Shown here: positions 4,712 through 6,875 of the stretch, one piece after another | How positions within the stretch are numbered: position 1 is the stretch's first letter | Layout: every line of letters starts with the position of its first letter | NCBI GenBank assembly: GCA_017617775.1 | Contig: JAFZVO010000049.1 | Location: 1-6,875, forward strand | Direction: 5' to 3' | Origin: Bacilli bacterium | Lineage (GTDB): Bacteria > Bacillota_I > Bacilli_A > RFN20 > CAG-826 | DNA: 6,875 bases | Translations under genes and position numbers: made by a program | The notes under the pieces: generated by a model | What the model saw: only the letters and a program-made list of their open reading frames with translations | Databases searched by the model: none | Told to the model about the DNA's origin: nothing

Positions 4712-6875
4712 TGAAAAGAAAACATCAAGACATCATCGACCAATTAACATTACAAGAAAAAGCTTCCCTCATGAGTGGGAAAGATTTCTGGCAGACCGAA
4801 TCTATTGAAAGATTAGGCGTGCCTTCAATCTTCCTCTCCGACGGTCCCCATGGCTTAAGAAAACAACAAGCCGCGGCGGATAACCTCGGGTTAAACGAAT
4901 CCTATAAGGCCACTTGTTTCCCCACTGCTTCCGCGATGGCATCATCCTGGAACTTAGAACTCGGTAGACAAGTCGGTGAAGCATTAGGCAAAGAATCGAT
5001 CTATGAAAAAGTCCATGTCCTCTTAGGTCCTGGTATCAATATCAAGAGAAACCCATTATGCGGTCGTAACTTTGAATATTTCTCTGAAGATCCTTATCTC
5101 GCTGGTAAAATGGCGGCGAATTATGTCCAAGGTATTCAATCCCAAGGTGTTTCCGCCTGTGTCAAACACTTCGCTTGTAACTCCCAAGAATTAAGACGTA
5201 TGAACGTCGATTCTGTCGTTGACGAGCGCGCGTTACGCGAAATCTACTTAACAAACTTTGAAATCGCGATTAAAGAAGGTAAACCATGGACTATCATGTC
5301 CTCCTATAACCTCGTCAATGGTGATTATTCTAACCAAAATCAACACATCTGTAATGCCATCTTAAGAAATGAATGGAAATACGATGGAGTGATGGTCTCT
5401 GACTGGGGTGGAGAAGATGATCGTATTAAAGGTCTATTAGCCAATAACGAATTAGAGATGCCATTTAACGCGGGCGACACAGATAGAGAAATCGTCCAAG
5501 CCATCCGTAACGGCAAACTCGATGAAGCGGTTCTCGATGACTGCGTCGATCGCGTCCTTGAACTCGCTTTAAAAACTGATAAAAACATGAAAGAACGCCC
5601 TGTGGAGTTCGATGAAGAAGCTAACCATCAATTAGCCGAAAGAGCCGCGGAAGAATGTATCGTTCTTCTAGAAAACCATGGAATCTTACCACTCGCGAAA
5701 GATAAGAAAGTGGCCTTCATCGGTAAATTCATTGAACAACCACGTTATCAAGGCGCGGGTTCTTCTCTCGTCAATCCAACGAGATTAGATAAAGTCGTCG
5801 ATTTATTAAATAACAATCCTGATATCAACTATATCGGTTATGAGCCAGGTTTCCACCTCAACGGCAAGAAATCCAAAGGTAGAGTGGCTCGCGCGGTCAA
5901 ACTCGCTGAACAAGCCGATGTCATCGTCGCCTTCCTAGGTTTAGATGAACTCAGCGAAGCCGAAGGTATTGACCGTGTCAATATGAAGCTCCCTCAAAAC
6001 CAATTGATCCTCTTAGAAGAATTATGCAAATTAGATAAACCTGTGGTCGTCTGTTTATTCACTGGCTCGGCCGTGGAATTACCATTCGCGAAACGCGTCG
6101 ATGCCTTGGTCCACTGCCACCTCACTGGTCAAGCCTCCGCGAATGCGATTATCAATGCTTTAACCGGCAAAGTTAATCCATCTGGTAAACTAAGTGAATC
6201 ATATCCATTCTTCTATAAGAACAATCCTGCCGCGAAATACTTCCACGCGAACGAAAATACTGCGGAATACAGAGAATCCATCTATGTTGGATATCGCTAT
6301 TATGAGAAAGCCAATGTCGATGTGATGTATCCATTTGGATATGGTCTCTCCTATACCGAATTCCAATACACTGATCTCGTGTTATCTCCAAATGGTGTGA
6401 CTTTCAAACTCAAGAACATCGGTAATGTCAAAGGTAAAGAAGTCGCCCAGATGTATATCGGACTTGAGAAATCCAAAATCTTCCGCGCGAAGAAAGAATT
6501 AAAAGGATTCGTGAAAGTTGAACTCGAACCTGGTGAAGAGAAAGAAGTCTTCATCCCATTCGATGATTATTCATTCCGTTATTTCAATGTCGCGACTAAT
6601 AAATGGGAAATCGAAGAAGGCGATTATGATATCTCCGTCGGCGCTTCCTCTAAAGACATCTGGTTGAAAGAAAGATTGCATGTCAAAGGCACGACGACAG
6701 TCGTCCCATATGATGAGAAATTATGCCCATCTTACTTCACTGGCAAAGTCAGCGATGTGAACGATAAAGAATATGCCTATGTCTTAGGTCGAGAGATTCC
6801 AGATGGGAAGATGAGATTCCATAAGAAGAAGAGAATCATCGTCAACTACTGCACGACGGTGCAGCAACTTAGATA
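4711..6875 (+). CDS. Cytoplasmic GH3 family beta-glycosidase, canonical order (3' truncated)
   Basis: The frame is open to the window end, giving 721 full codons without a stop; related enzymes are around 750-800 residues, so little is missing. It is a retaining beta-glucosidase-like enzyme. There is no signal peptide (MKRKHQDII), so it should act on imported oligosaccharides. The GH3_N barrel (about 10-270) carries D44 in SDGPHGLR, R119 and E122 in GRNFEYFSED, K152-H153 in VKHF, R163, and nucleophile D231 in VSDWGG. GH3_C (about 310-535) begins near AERAAEECIVLLEN and carries the acid/base candidate E418 in AEGIDR. YPFGYGLSY (540-548) leads into an FnIII-like domain (about 555-655, core VAQMYIG). 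A further C-terminal stretch with LGREIP and IIVNYCTT resembles the extra tail of clostridial-type enzymes. No PA14 insert is present. Beta-glucosidase is the best guess; xylosidase or other beta-glycosidase activity is not excluded. Confidence 0.93.
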   Translation, partial: MKRKHQDIIDQLTLQEKASLMSGKDFWQTESIERLGVPSIFLSDGPHGLRKQQAAADNLGLNESYKATCFPTASAMASSWNLELGRQVGEALGKESIYEKVHVLLGPGINIKRNPLCGRNFEYFSEDPYLAGKMAANYVQGIQSQGVSACVKHFACNSQELRRMNVDSVVDERALREIYLTNFEIAIKEGKPWTIMSSYNLVNGDYSNQNQHICNAILRNEWKYDGVMVSDWGGEDDRIKGLLANNELEMPFNAGDTDREIVQAIRNGKLDEAVLDDCVDRVLELALKTDKNMKERPVEFDEEANHQLAERAAEECIVLLENHGILPLAKDKKVAFIGKFIEQPRYQGAGSSLVNPTRLDKVVDLLNNNPDINYIGYEPGFHLNGKKSKGRVARAVKLAEQADVIVAFLGLDELSEAEGIDRVNMKLPQNQLILLEELCKLDKPVVVCLFTGSAVELPFAKRVDALVHCHLTGQASANAIINALTGKVNPSGKLSESYPFFYKNNPAAKYFHANENTAEYRESIYVGYRYYEKANVDVMYPFGYGLSYTEFQYTDLVLSPNGVTFKLKNIGNVKGKEVAQMYIGLEKSKIFRAKKELKGFVKVELEPGEEKEVFIPFDDYSFRYFNVATNKWEIEEGDYDISVGASSKDIWLKERLHVKGTTTVVPYDEKLCPSYFTGKVSDVNDKEYAYVLGREIPDGKMRFHKKKRIIVNYCTTVQQLR

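Noticed and set aside
5340..5588. Open frames on the - strand across the second GH3 gene, also at 4802-4984, 6173-6391 and 6351-6554
   Set aside because: They lie wholly antisense to a frame with intact family motifs, have low-complexity Ser/Arg-rich translations and show no ribosome sites that I could see. They are shadows of the coding strand.

Overview
The window looks like part of a carbohydrate-active gene cluster from a low-to-moderate GC Gram-positive bacterium, most likely Bacillota. The grounds are strong AAGGAGG-type ribosome sites, heavy use of TTA for Leu and AGA for Arg, three TAA stops, and proteins that resemble the membrane-anchored rearranged GH3 enzymes of anaerobic gut Firmicutes. 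Trp is encoded by TGG and no in-frame TGA was seen, so the standard code is assumed. Genus cannot be told from the sequence alone.

Layout, all on the + strand: (1) bases 1-537, the 3' end of a gene for a multi-pass membrane protein of unknown function; (2) 552-3533, a complete 993-residue GH3 glycosidase with rearranged domain order (GH3_C, fibronectin III-like, then the GH3_N barrel) and a hydrophobic helix at each end, predicted to sit on the outer face of the membrane; (3) 3534-3679, a non-coding gap with a very strong GC hairpin followed by an A-rich leader; (4) 3680-4711, a GT-A fold family 2 glycosyltransferase; (5) 4711-6875, a second GH3 enzyme with normal domain order and no signal peptide, predicted cytoplasmic, cut by the window end before its stop.

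Genes 1 and 2 form one translationally coupled unit: the ribosome site of gene 2 overlaps the stop of gene 1. Genes 4 and 5 form another, joined by a TAATG overlap. The hairpin between the units may end or attenuate the first transcript. A reasonable inference is that the outer GH3 trims beta-linked oligosaccharides at the cell surface and the inner GH3 finishes imported ones. The glycosyltransferase may instead build a surface glycan, and its tie to the hydrolases is only positional. No mobile element, CRISPR array, tRNA or rRNA was seen. The individual parts belong to known families. The least explained items are the doubly anchored rearranged GH3 with its altered active-site motifs, the uncharacterised membrane partner upstream, and the hairpin plus A-rich leader.
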